From NCBI GenBank assembly GCA_015222595.1, contig JADFVP010000027.1, positions 1-22,377 on the forward strand: a stretch of 22,377 nucleotides of DNA. The letters are read 5' to 3'. The position numbers and the translations under genes were made by a program. Under the pieces are notes generated by a model. That model worked only from the letters and a program-made list of their open reading frames with translations, was not told the DNA's origin and made no database searches. This DNA is from Pseudomonadota bacterium. GTDB lineage: Bacteria; Desulfobacterota; GWC2-55-46; JADFVP01. Position 1 is the first letter of the stretch. Each line of letters begins with the position of its first letter. Shown one piece after another: positions 10,391-17,304 of this stretch.

Positions 10391-11788
10391 ATGTCTGAGT
10401 ACAACATAGTAGTCGTTGACGACGAAGTGGATATGAGAGGCTTTCTTGAGATCATGCTCACAAAGGAGGGGTATGGCGTAACCACGTTCGCCTCTGCCGT
10501 GACCGCGCTTGAGTACCTCAAAGAGAGCCGATTCGATCTTGTTATAACCGATCTCAGAATGCCGGAGATGGATGGAGTAGAGTTGTTGAAGGCTATTCGA
10601 AAGTTCAACACCGACGCGCCCGTCATTATGGTTACTGCATACGCTTCGGTAGATACGGCCATAGAGGCGATGAAGTCCGGCGCGTACGACTACTTTAACA
10701 AGCCGTTCAACGTAGAAGAGATAAAGCTCAATATAGCCAAGGCCCTCAAGTACGCTGAACTGAGTAAAGAGAACAGGCTGCTCAAGAAGGACTTTAAGTC
10801 GCGCTACGGTTTTGCCAACCTGGTCGGAACCGGTGTGAAGATGACTGAGATCTACAGTTTGATAATGAGTGTGGCCAATACAAAGTCTACGGTCTTCATA
10901 ACCGGAGAGTCCGGTACGGGCAAGGAGCTGGTCGCGCGCGCCATTCACTTTGAGTCGAACAGGAAGAGCCGTCCGTTTGTAGCGATCAACTGCGGAGCGA
11001 TCCCAGAGAACCTGATAGAGAGCGAGCTGTTCGGGCACCAGAAAGGGGCCTTTACCGGCGCGGTATCGAACAAGCCCGGCCTTGTAGAGGAGGCCAACGG
11101 TGGAACGCTCTTTCTTGACGAAATAACCGAGCTTCCTCAGAACTTGCAGGTCAAGTTTCTCCGTTTTATTCAGGAGAGAAATTTCCGCCGCGTAGGCGGT
11201 ACCGCCGATATCTGCGTCGATATACGTATTATCGCCGCGTCGAACAAAGAGGTAGAGCAAGAGGTCAGCTCCGGCGCCTTTAGAAAGGATCTCTTCTATA
11301 GACTTAACGTAATAAGAGTAGAGATGCCGACCTTAAAGGAGCGCAGAGAAGATATAGCCCTGCTTGCAACCGTCTTTATGGAGAAGTACGCCGCAGAGCA
11401 CGGTAAAAAGGTCGTAGGCATTACCGGAGAGGCGATGGGGCTGATTGAGCAGTACGGGTATCCGGGCAATGTTCGGGAGCTGGAGAACGTATTGGAGCGC
11501 GCCGTGACGCTCGAAGCTGGCGAGCGAATAACCGTAGAGAGTCTGCCAGCGCATATGCGTATCTCGGTCACGTCCGCGTCCAAGGGTGTGGACGCAGACG
11601 AGGTATCGCTCTATGATCTGGACGACGGACTCGACCTTGAGGCATCTCTCGAAGAGTATGAAAAGAGGATTATAACGGAGGCGCTCAGTAGGGCGGGGGG
11701 TGTGAAGAAGAAGGCGGCCGAGAGTCTCGGGCTCTCTCTTCGCTCTATGAGGTACAAAATAGATAAGTATGATATCCGGAAGAACTGA
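10391..11788 (+). CDS. pilR: Sigma-54-dependent response regulator PilR
   Basis: NtrC-type enhancer-binding protein that activates sigma-54 RNA polymerase after phosphorylation by PilS. It has 465 residues with three domains in order. The receiver (1-120) has acidic residues in VVDDEVDM and phospho-acceptor Asp54 in ITDLRMPEMDG. The AAA+ domain (about 140-375) has Walker A GESGTGKE (172-179) and the sigma-54 contact loop GAFTGA (219-224). A C-terminal Fis-type helix-turn-helix includes GGVKKKAAESLGLSLRSMRY. ATG 10391 follows GGAG at 4-nt spacing. Its last 20 bp overlap the next gene. A matching sigma-54 promoter with upstream dyads lies before pilA, the obvious target. Confidence 0.96.
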   Translation: MSEYNIVVVDDEVDMRGFLEIMLTKEGYGVTTFASAVTALEYLKESRFDLVITDLRMPEMDGVELLKAIRKFNTDAPVIMVTAYASVDTAIEAMKSGAYDYFNKPFNVEEIKLNIAKALKYAELSKENRLLKKDFKSRYGFANLVGTGVKMTEIYSLIMSVANTKSTVFITGESGTGKELVARAIHFESNRKSRPFVAINCGAIPENLIESELFGHQKGAFTGAVSNKPGLVEEANGGTLFLDEITELPQNLQVKFLRFIQERNFRRVGGTADICVDIRIIAASNKEVEQEVSSGAFRKDLFYRLNVIRVEMPTLKERREDIALLATVFMEKYAAEHGKKVVGITGEAMGLIEQYGYPGNVRELENVLERAVTLEAGERITVESLPAHMRISVTSASKGVDADEVSLYDLDDGLDLEASLEEYEKRIITEALSRAGGVKKKAAESLGLSLRSMRYKIDKYDIRKN

Positions 11789-14126
11789 ACCGATAGAGCG
11801 GTTGCTGGCTGTTGCACTCTACCTTTTTCTTGCACTGCTCATACTCTGCACCGCGTACCAGCTTCAGTACCGCGACACCGATATCTTCTGGGCGCTAAGA
11901 AGCGGCGAGTGGATACTCGAGCAGATGGCCGTGCCCGAAACAGACCCGTTTTCGTTCACCTTTGCAGGGAGCGCCTGGGTGGACTTTACCTGGGGCTTTC
12001 AGGTAATAGCACACCTTTTCTACACCTATCTTGGCGAGTGGACAGGGCTCTTTATTCTTCAGCTGACCTTAACCGCAGCCACCTTTATTGCTGCAGGAAT
12101 AAATCTGGGGCTGACAGCGCCCAAGAGGGCGTGGCTCGCAGCAGTACTTCTGTTCACTCTTTTCGTCTCTTCACATACACGCCTCTTTATCAGGCCGCAT
12201 CTCTTTGCGTACTTCTTTATATCTGTATATATTTTACTGCTCAACATTCATGAGCAGAAGGAGCACTCTAGAGGAGGTGCTGCGTGGGCGCTCTGGGCGC
12301 TGTTGCCGCTTCAGATCCTATGGGTCAATGTCCACTCCAGCGCCATTCTCGGTATTTTTATTGTTGGCGCATATGCGTCAGGCGGCGTGGTAGATGCGCT
12401 TCTGTTCAGGACATTGCTGCTCGGCAAAGAGAAGGCCTCGGAACTTAAAAGAGTTGTGGCAGTGTCGGTACTCGTTCCAATCGTCAGTGTGCTCAATCCA
12501 TACGGGATAAAACTCGTTCTCTTTCCTTTTGTGCATCAGGGCGGGGCCAATGCCGATGCGCTTCGCCATATCGGAGAGTGGGCTCGTATACCGCTGACAG
12601 AGCTTCTGCTCTACCTCTCTCCGACTCCGATAACATTTGCCGCCTTCAGGGTAGTCTTCTATGCCGTTGTTATCTCTATTCTGCTCAACTGGCGCAGACT
12701 CAAGACCCGCGATATTATTCTACTCTGCGGCGCATTTTACATGGCTGCCTCTCATGTTCGCTGGGTATCTCAGTTTGCATTTTTCTGCGTACCGATAGCG
12801 GCTGCGAACCTGGTGTCGTACTTCGACGCAAGGCGAGAGTCGAGGGGCAGCGGGTACAAGACCGACATAGAGGGTTACTTTAAGCTCGTAGGCGTGCTTG
12901 TTGCTATTCTCTTCGTTATCTACCTTATCCCACGGTTTTTCGGCTTTGATGCGCGCTCCAACTATGGTCTCGGCGTAAAGGCAGGGCAGTACCCGGAGGG
13001 TAACGTTGCGTTCTTGGAGCGTTCCGGCTTTACCGGCAACCTCTACAATGAGTATGTTCACGGTGGTTTCCTTACCTTTAGCCGACCGGCCCATAAGGTC
13101 TTTATAGACGGAAGAACGCCTACGGTCTATTCGCCCGCCTTTTTCTGGTCTACACGCATCGCATCAGACGACAGGAACTGGAACAGGCTTGTTAAAGAGC
13201 ACGACCTGGAAGCGGCGCTGCTGTCGGCTGAAAAAAGTATGTGCGGACTGTTGCAGAAGTCCGATCAGTGGAGGGCTGTTAACTTCGACGAGGTTGCCGT
13301 GCTCTTTCTGCGTACCGGTGAAGCGAATAGAGAGCTTATTGAGAGGTATGCTTTTAATGAGTTCGATCCGTGTGAGGGGAGTGGCGCACTGAAGATGCCA
13401 AAAGAGAGAGAGAGGTTGCTCTTGATGGCTGATGAGCTGGAAATGTTTTTACTAAGAGATGGCTCTCAAGAACTTGCCCGGGTGCACCATAAGCTTGCCC
13501 AGGTCTATGTCGAACTCGGTGGAGAGCACCTTGCGATGGCTACTGCCAATTTTGAGACTGCCATTGAGTTACTCGACAGCCCGTACCTCCGTTACGATTA
13601 TGCCCTTGCGCTCGGACACCTCAAAAGAAATTCAGAGTCTATTGAGCAACTTTTGTTTGCGTTGGATAGAAATCCTAAATTTAATGAGGCGCAGCTTGCA
13701 CTCGGTCTTGCATACTATGAGCAGAAAGAGTACGGTCCGGCTGTAGCGTGGTTCAATACCTACCTGAAAGCTACTGAAGACTCTGCAGACGGGTTGGTCT
13801 ACAGACCGCTCGGAATTGGAGCAGTAGAGCTTGGGATGTATGAGACCGCAGTAGATGCATTGCAGAGGGCGGCGTTCGTTACCAACGAGAGTCCGGCGCT
13901 TGCCGACATCTACTACAGGCTTGGAAATCTCTTTTTTGAGCATAGCGAGTTCGAAGATGGTTCCGAGGCATACGCAAAGGCCATGAGGGTAGATGCCGAG
14001 TACATAGGCGTACTCAACCGGCTTGCCCAAAGCCATGAGAGCGCCGGACGCGACGGGCTTGCTTCGGCCATCAGAGCGCTTCTCGAAAAGAACGGACCTA
14101 CCCCCGGCACTGACGCCGTACTCTAA
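11769..14126 (+). CDS. Polytopic GT-C-like membrane protein with C-terminal TPR repeats; candidate pilin-modifying glycosyltransferase
   Basis: Not recognised as a named protein; 785 residues. Membrane span 1 is at about 11-30 and is followed at once by R35-D-T-D38-I-F-W. An acidic D/E-x-D/E motif in the first outer loop after span 1 is characteristic of GT-C glycosyltransferases (PMT, PglB, AglB type). Roughly ten or more further hydrophobic segments extend to about residue 390. A soluble part then has the FNEYV...GGFL...VFIDGR-like segment (about 425-449, read here as L-Y-N-E-Y-V and V-F-I-D-G-R). Five or six TPR-like repeats fill about 565-775. It starts inside pilR (20-bp overlap, different frame), implying translational coupling, and precedes pilA. 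Pilin glycosylation is an inference from fold and position. A pilus assembly or sensing role, or a glycan polymerase, remains possible. Confidence 0.7.
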   Translation: MISGRTEPIERLLAVALYLFLALLILCTAYQLQYRDTDIFWALRSGEWILEQMAVPETDPFSFTFAGSAWVDFTWGFQVIAHLFYTYLGEWTGLFILQLTLTAATFIAAGINLGLTAPKRAWLAAVLLFTLFVSSHTRLFIRPHLFAYFFISVYILLLNIHEQKEHSRGGAAWALWALLPLQILWVNVHSSAILGIFIVGAYASGGVVDALLFRTLLLGKEKASELKRVVAVSVLVPIVSVLNPYGIKLVLFPFVHQGGANADALRHIGEWARIPLTELLLYLSPTPITFAAFRVVFYAVVISILLNWRRLKTRDIILLCGAFYMAASHVRWVSQFAFFCVPIAAANLVSYFDARRESRGSGYKTDIEGYFKLVGVLVAILFVIYLIPRFFGFDARSNYGLGVKAGQYPEGNVAFLERSGFTGNLYNEYVHGGFLTFSRPAHKVFIDGRTPTVYSPAFFWSTRIASDDRNWNRLVKEHDLEAALLSAEKSMCGLLQKSDQWRAVNFDEVAVLFLRTGEANRELIERYAFNEFDPCEGSGALKMPKERERLLLMADELEMFLLRDGSQELARVHHKLAQVYVELGGEHLAMATANFETAIELLDSPYLRYDYALALGHLKRNSESIEQLLFALDRNPKFNEAQLALGLAYYEQKEYGPAVAWFNTYLKATEDSADGLVYRPLGIGAVELGMYETAVDALQRAAFVTNESPALADIYYRLGNLFFEHSEFEDGSEAYAKAMRVDAEYIGVLNRLAQSHESAGRDGLASAIRALLEKNGPTPGTDAVL

Positions 14127-14176
14127 AAACCCTCAATAGCCCTCTATAGATAACAGTTTGGAAATCTCGGCACAGA

Positions 14177-14211
14177 TGACAATATTTGTTACCTGTTGAC
14201 AAAAATTGTCA
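14177..14211 (+). promoter_or_regulatory. Two tandem 15-bp dyads, probable PilR enhancer sites
   Basis: TGACAATATTTGTTA (14177-14191) and TGACAAAAATTGTCA (14197-14211) share the form TGACA-N5-TGTcA. The second is a perfect palindrome over its 5-bp arms and the first has one mismatch. Their starts are exactly 20 bp apart, close to two helical turns, so dimers would bind on one face. A further TGTCG half-site lies at 14218-14222. The centres fall about 118 and 98 bp before the predicted pilA transcription start, where enhancer-binding proteins normally sit. TGTC cores are known in Pseudomonas PilR sites. Assignment to PilR is inferred from context. Confidence 0.7.
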
Positions 14212-14275
14212 CTTTCATGTCGAATGCTGCTTTTTTTAGCTCTGTAACTAGTTGATTTTAATAGATATGCTGACT

Positions 14276-14291
14276 TGGCACTTCTATTGCA
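14276..14291 (+). promoter_or_regulatory. Sigma-54 (-24/-12) promoter of pilA
   Basis: TGGCAC-N5-TTGCA matches the RpoN consensus at every fixed position, with GG (14277-14278) and GC (14289-14290) ten bases apart as required. The predicted transcription start is about 14302, giving an untranslated leader near 105 nt before ATG 14407. It agrees with the GAFTGA-containing activator PilR encoded upstream. Confidence 0.9.
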
Positions 14292-14310
14292 TATATATAA
14301 GCTAGATTGC

Positions 14311-14336
14311 GTCCTTAAGTTTTTCGGATTAAGGAC
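14311..14336 (+). other. Hairpin near the 5' end of the pilA leader
   Basis: GTCCTTAA (14311-14318) is perfectly complementary to TTAAGGAC (14329-14336) with a 10-nt loop. It begins about 9 nt after the predicted sigma-54 start, so it would sit almost at the mRNA 5' end. No T-run follows, which argues against a terminator. A stabilising 5' stem-loop for an abundant pilin mRNA is the likely role. Downstream in the leader is a 7-codon ATG-to-TAA mini-ORF (14362-14385) without a ribosome-binding site, probably not translated. Confidence 0.55.
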
Positions 14337-14406
14337 CGAAGACATTATAGTAAATAAAAAAATGAATAGAAGTTTTGTTGATTAATTGAGCGAAAGGAGA
14401 AATAAC

Positions 14407-14823
14407 ATGATGATTCAGAGGATGGTAGATTTTACAAAGAGGACAGGGAAGAAGACTGAGGGTTTTACCCTTGTCGAGCTTCTGATAGTTGTTGCTATTA
14501 TCGCTATATTGGCGGCTATCGCAATTCCACAGTTCTCGAAGTACAGGTTGAGAGCATATAAGACCGCACTCGACTCTGATGCCAAGAACGCATACACCGC
14601 TGCGCAGTCTTATCTTACCGATAACGCAGGCGGAACCGTTGACGGTCTTACCGCACTTAAGGCCGGTGGTTACAACCAGAGCAGCAATATCACTGTTGTA
14701 GATTCTGCAATGACGCTCAGCGGTGGTAACATTGAGCTTAAGACGACAGGCGGTTCACTTGCCGACAACAATGCTGTAATCTTCTATAACGGCAGGATTG
14801 AATTGGCAAACTCTCCTACATAA
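14407..14823 (+). CDS. pilA: Type IV major pilin PilA (prepilin)
   Basis: Structural subunit of the pilus, inserted in the inner membrane, cleaved and N-methylated by prepilin peptidase, then polymerised. ATG 14407 is chosen because AAAGGAG ends 7 nt before it; an in-frame TTG at 14386 lies upstream of that site. The prepilin has 138 residues with a 19-residue basic leader ending in Gly, cut before Phe1. Mature PilA is 119 residues: FTLVELLIVVAIIAILAAI (Glu5 present), then Phe24, Tyr27 and Tyr32 as in Geobacter PilA, and Tyr44, Tyr50, Tyr70, Phe107, Tyr108. There are no cysteines, so no C-terminal disulfide loop. NQS and NIT at mature 71-77 are adjacent N-X-S/T sequons. The leader, class-IVa Phe1 and the adjacent pilSR and sigma-54 promoter make it the main pilin rather than a minor one. 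Confidence 0.96.
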   Translation: MMIQRMVDFTKRTGKKTEGFTLVELLIVVAIIAILAAIAIPQFSKYRLRAYKTALDSDAKNAYTAAQSYLTDNAGGTVDGLTALKAGGYNQSSNITVVDSAMTLSGGNIELKTTGGSLADNNAVIFYNGRIELANSPT

Positions 14824-14850
14824 TCGGAGATCAGTATAGCTTAGTATGAG

Positions 14851-14885
14851 AAAAGGGAGGAACCATTTGGTTCCTCCCTTTTTTT
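14851..14885 (+). terminator. Strong intrinsic terminator of pilA, possibly bidirectional
   Basis: A perfect 14-bp stem (14851-14864 with 14869-14882) of the form AAAAGGGAGGAACC / GGTTCCTCCCTTTT with a 4-nt ATTT loop runs into TTT (seven T's in total from 14879 on). It starts 28 bp after the pilA stop. On the minus strand the same stem ends in only four T's but lies 50 bp past the convergent radical SAM gene, so it may also stop that operon. Confidence 0.93.
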
Positions 14886-14934
14886 GTCTCTATTTTTTTG
14901 TAATTAGCAGGCGGATAAGTTCGGCGCTTGGCTG

Positions 14935-15795
14935 CTACTCGGGAAACTCTATCTCGACAGAGGTGTGGCCGTACTCCTGCAACCGGTTGGTCTTTACCTT
15001 TATGTCGCACGGGTTGCAGTGGCCAAAATCGTCGCAGGGTCTGTAGATCTCCTCTATCTGAAAGTTCGGGTCGAGTATCGATCCAACAGGAGTGCGCCCT
15101 TCATAAAGGTCTGAGTGGCAGCGGTAGATACCGCCGTCGGGTCCGATTATAAGCTCCGTTGTCTTGCACATTACGCTCTTGCGTTCTTTCATGTCGATTG
15201 CACCGTCGTACCTGAAGGTACCGTACATCTTCCCGTCACACTCTCCCAGGAACTCTTTCTGCCTAAAATCTATTCCGGCCTCAATGCACTCTTTCTGGGC
15301 GCGCTCAACCTCGGTGGCCTGAGACGGGTGCATGACTCCCCATATACCGATGCTGTAACCGGCTCTCTGAAGTCTCAAGACGTTCTCTTTAAGTGGGCCG
15401 AGTTCCATAACCTCAGGGTGGTAGCTTACCCTGATGGAGGCATACGGGGCGTCGCGCTTTATTGTCTCTGGCGACACTTCCGCCATGAAGCGGTCTATAT
15501 CGAACTGAAGGTTCGTAAGCAGATCTACCTCAAGCTCCGGTTTTAAGTTGTTGACGATATGGATAAAGTCCTTATGTATCGTCGGCTCGCCGCCCTGTAG
15601 CGTGATCGGAAGGCCTGCTCTTGAGGTTATACGGTTCAGCCCCGTTACCCACTCTTCGCCGGTGAGCAGCCTTGCGCCCGGCCCCGTTGAGCCGAAGTGG
15701 TTTATGCAGTAGCTGCATGTAAGGTTGCAGCCTAGTGTCAGGAACGCGGCAATATAGTTGTGGCTCTTCGGTATAATAATTTTTTTATGTGTCAT
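14935..15795 (-). CDS. Radical SAM protein with C-terminal auxiliary cysteine region
   Basis: 286 residues. The radical SAM cluster motif CxxxCxxC is at Cys23, Cys27, Cys30 (CNLTCSYC), followed by the SAM-binding GGEP at 68-71. A C-terminal SPASM/Twitch-like region has cysteines in MCKTTELIIGPDGGIYRCH and CDDFGHCNPCDIK, which could bind an extra iron-sulfur cluster. The reaction is not identifiable. Candidates are modification of a sugar, lipid or peptide group on the product of this operon. It is the last gene of the minus-strand operon, 46 bp after the family 9 glycosyltransferase, and convergent with pilA. Start ATG 15795-15793 has only a weak GAAGAA upstream. The family call is firm; the function is unknown. 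Confidence 0.85.
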   Translation of the reverse strand: MTHKKIIIPKSHNYIAAFLTLGCNLTCSYCINHFGSTGPGARLLTGEEWVTGLNRITSRAGLPITLQGGEPTIHKDFIHIVNNLKPELEVDLLTNLQFDIDRFMAEVSPETIKRDAPYASIRVSYHPEVMELGPLKENVLRLQRAGYSIGIWGVMHPSQATEVERAQKECIEAGIDFRQKEFLGECDGKMYGTFRYDGAIDMKERKSVMCKTTELIIGPDGGIYRCHSDLYEGRTPVGSILDPNFQIEEIYRPCDDFGHCNPCDIKVKTNRLQEYGHTSVEIEFPE

Positions 15796-15841
15796 ATCTG
15801 TTCTTCATTATCGAGGTTTTATCTTTTGTAAATATGAAAAA

Positions 15842-16768
15842 TTATGGTAGAAGTTTTTTGATCTCACCGGCTACCGTCTCCGGTTGAATGTCGTACATGC
15901 AAGGTCTCTCTTTTATGCAGATATTGCTCAGGCACGGCAGGCAGTCATACTCTTTGTCCGGTAGAAGTTTTACCCCGTGCTTTATGAATACCTCGTTGGA
16001 GACCGTTGGGCCGAACATGGCCACTACCTTCTTGCCGAGCGCATGGGCGATATGGAGGCCAAGCGAGTCGTTCGTTACGAGTAGCTTGCAGGAGTTTATC
16101 CACTCGATGTATTCCTCTATAGAGTCGAGCCCTTCTTGCCACGCGATAGAGTACTTGGAGTCGAGTAGCGCCTCCAGCTCATTCCAGTACGGAAGCGGCC
16201 ACGCCTTAATTGGCCACTTGCCGCCGACATTGTGGTTGAAGCCTATGTCGAACTTTATAGGCGAGGTCGGTTTGTAGCCGAGCACGGGAAGTTCTTTATT
16301 CCACTTGGAGCCAACTATCTCAAAGAGTATATCCTCCCAGTACTTTGTGCTCGCAATCTTGTCTTCAGGTTTATGGCAGATGTCGAGCACATGCTCGCTG
16401 CCGTCATAGGCCTGGGCCTCTCCCGAGTCGGGGTCGAACCTGAAGCCGAATCTCCGCCAGCCTGAGAGTGAGTCGGAGAGTGCGCAGATACCGGCAACCT
16501 TTTCGAGGTTTACGATAGTGTCGAAACGCTCTGCGCGTAACTGAAGCACGGTAGTAAGATCGTACGGCAAAATACGGTCTATCAGCTCATTGCCCTTTAA
16601 GAGCGGTATGGCGGCTTCGTCAACAAGCCACGTTACGTCTGCGTCTTTGTAGTGGTTTAAGAGCACCGTGCTTCTAAGAACGTCTCCAAGGCTGGTAGTT
16701 CTGCTTATCTCGTTAACCAGGGTTTCGGAGTAGCCGAGCTTTATTATCAGAACCTTTACGCGTGCCAT
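15842..16768 (-). CDS. Glycosyltransferase family 9 (heptosyltransferase-like)
   Basis: 308 residues, GT-B fold. Family 9 enzymes add ADP-heptose or related sugars to lipopolysaccharide core on the cytoplasmic face. The phosphate/acceptor loop SLGD (26-29) sits in TTSLGDVLRSTVLL, followed by VTWLVDEAAIPLL. The donor-binding C-terminal half has GGKWPIKAWP (182-191), NDSLGLHIAHALGKKVVAMFGPT (starting at 233), and a cysteine-rich end with Cys276, 279, 284 and 290. The ATG follows the TAG stop of the upstream gene with no intervening base, so it is probably translated by reinitiation. Donor and acceptor are unknown. The surrounding glycosyltransferase and radical SAM genes suggest a modified surface glycan. 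Confidence 0.88.
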   Translation of the reverse strand: MARVKVLIIKLGYSETLVNEISRTTSLGDVLRSTVLLNHYKDADVTWLVDEAAIPLLKGNELIDRILPYDLTTVLQLRAERFDTIVNLEKVAGICALSDSLSGWRRFGFRFDPDSGEAQAYDGSEHVLDICHKPEDKIASTKYWEDILFEIVGSKWNKELPVLGYKPTSPIKFDIGFNHNVGGKWPIKAWPLPYWNELEALLDSKYSIAWQEGLDSIEEYIEWINSCKLLVTNDSLGLHIAHALGKKVVAMFGPTVSNEVFIKHGVKLLPDKEYDCLPCLSNICIKERPCMYDIQPETVAGEIKKLLP

Positions 16769-17278
16769 CTATCTTACCCCCGGACTTGTTCTGCCGTTGA
16801 TTATCTTGAGCGCATCCGTATAGATCGTGCGCGGTACGAGTCCGCGCTCCGCCATAGCTTTTCGCCGTATGAAGTACTCCGTAAGCGAGTTGCATCTTTT
16901 GAAGAAGAGGCCCCGCTTCAGAAGGTTTATCATGTCGAGCGCAATATGAAAGAGTATGCCGAAGAAGAGCGCACCGAGAAGGCTCGACTCAAAGTAGTGC
17001 GAGAGCGCATAGAGCGGCAGCATAAACTCTAATGTATGAAAGATTTCAACGTTGAGCATATCTGGCCGGCGCAAGAGGCCTTCTATCGCACCGTGGTACG
17101 CGAACATCTTTTTTATACCGAAGTCGGTGAAGCGGTTGTGGTAGACGTAATCGATATAATGATCGATATCGACGAGGACGCTGCCTGCAAAGAAAGTAAT
17201 TGCTTCGGGCGCGCCGAGCACCGGGTAGAGGAGCGCCGAGGCTGCAGAGCCGAGTATCACGTGCTCAGTCGGTCTCAT
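16769..17278 (-). CDS. Small membrane protein with putative metal-binding DxDH...H...HxxxD motif
   Basis: 169 residues with about four hydrophobic segments. Asp37-x-Asp39-His40, His81 and His111-x3-Asp115 lie at membrane edges. This pattern recalls the YdjM/DUF457 group annotated as inner-membrane metal-dependent hydrolases, but the similarity is judged from motifs only. ATG 17278-17276 is preceded by AGGAG 9 nt upstream. It is 26 bp after the B12-type radical SAM gene and its stop codon abuts the ATG of the family 9 glycosyltransferase. A role in trimming or transferring a lipid-linked intermediate would fit the operon but is speculative. Confidence 0.6.
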   Translation of the reverse strand: MRPTEHVILGSAASALLYPVLGAPEAITFFAGSVLVDIDHYIDYVYHNRFTDFGIKKMFAYHGAIEGLLRRPDMLNVEIFHTLEFMLPLYALSHYFESSLLGALFFGILFHIALDMINLLKRGLFFKRCNSLTEYFIRRKAMAERGLVPRTIYTDALKIINGRTSPGVR

Positions 17279-17304
17279 GCTACCGTTCTCCTGGTATAGA
17301 TGTG

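Noticed and set aside
10367..11260. 297-codon open frame antisense to pilR
   Set aside because: It is fully opposite the receiver and AAA+ domains of pilR, with no family resemblance and no promoter or ribosome-binding site of note.
14362..14385. Seven-codon mini-ORF in the pilA leader as a regulatory peptide gene
   Set aside because: There is no ribosome-binding site, only an A-run upstream, and no meaningful codon pattern.
14386..14406. TTG 14386 as the pilA start
   Set aside because: It would place the AAAGGAG ribosome-binding site inside the coding region; ATG 14407 has that site at the correct distance and gives a normal 19-residue leader.
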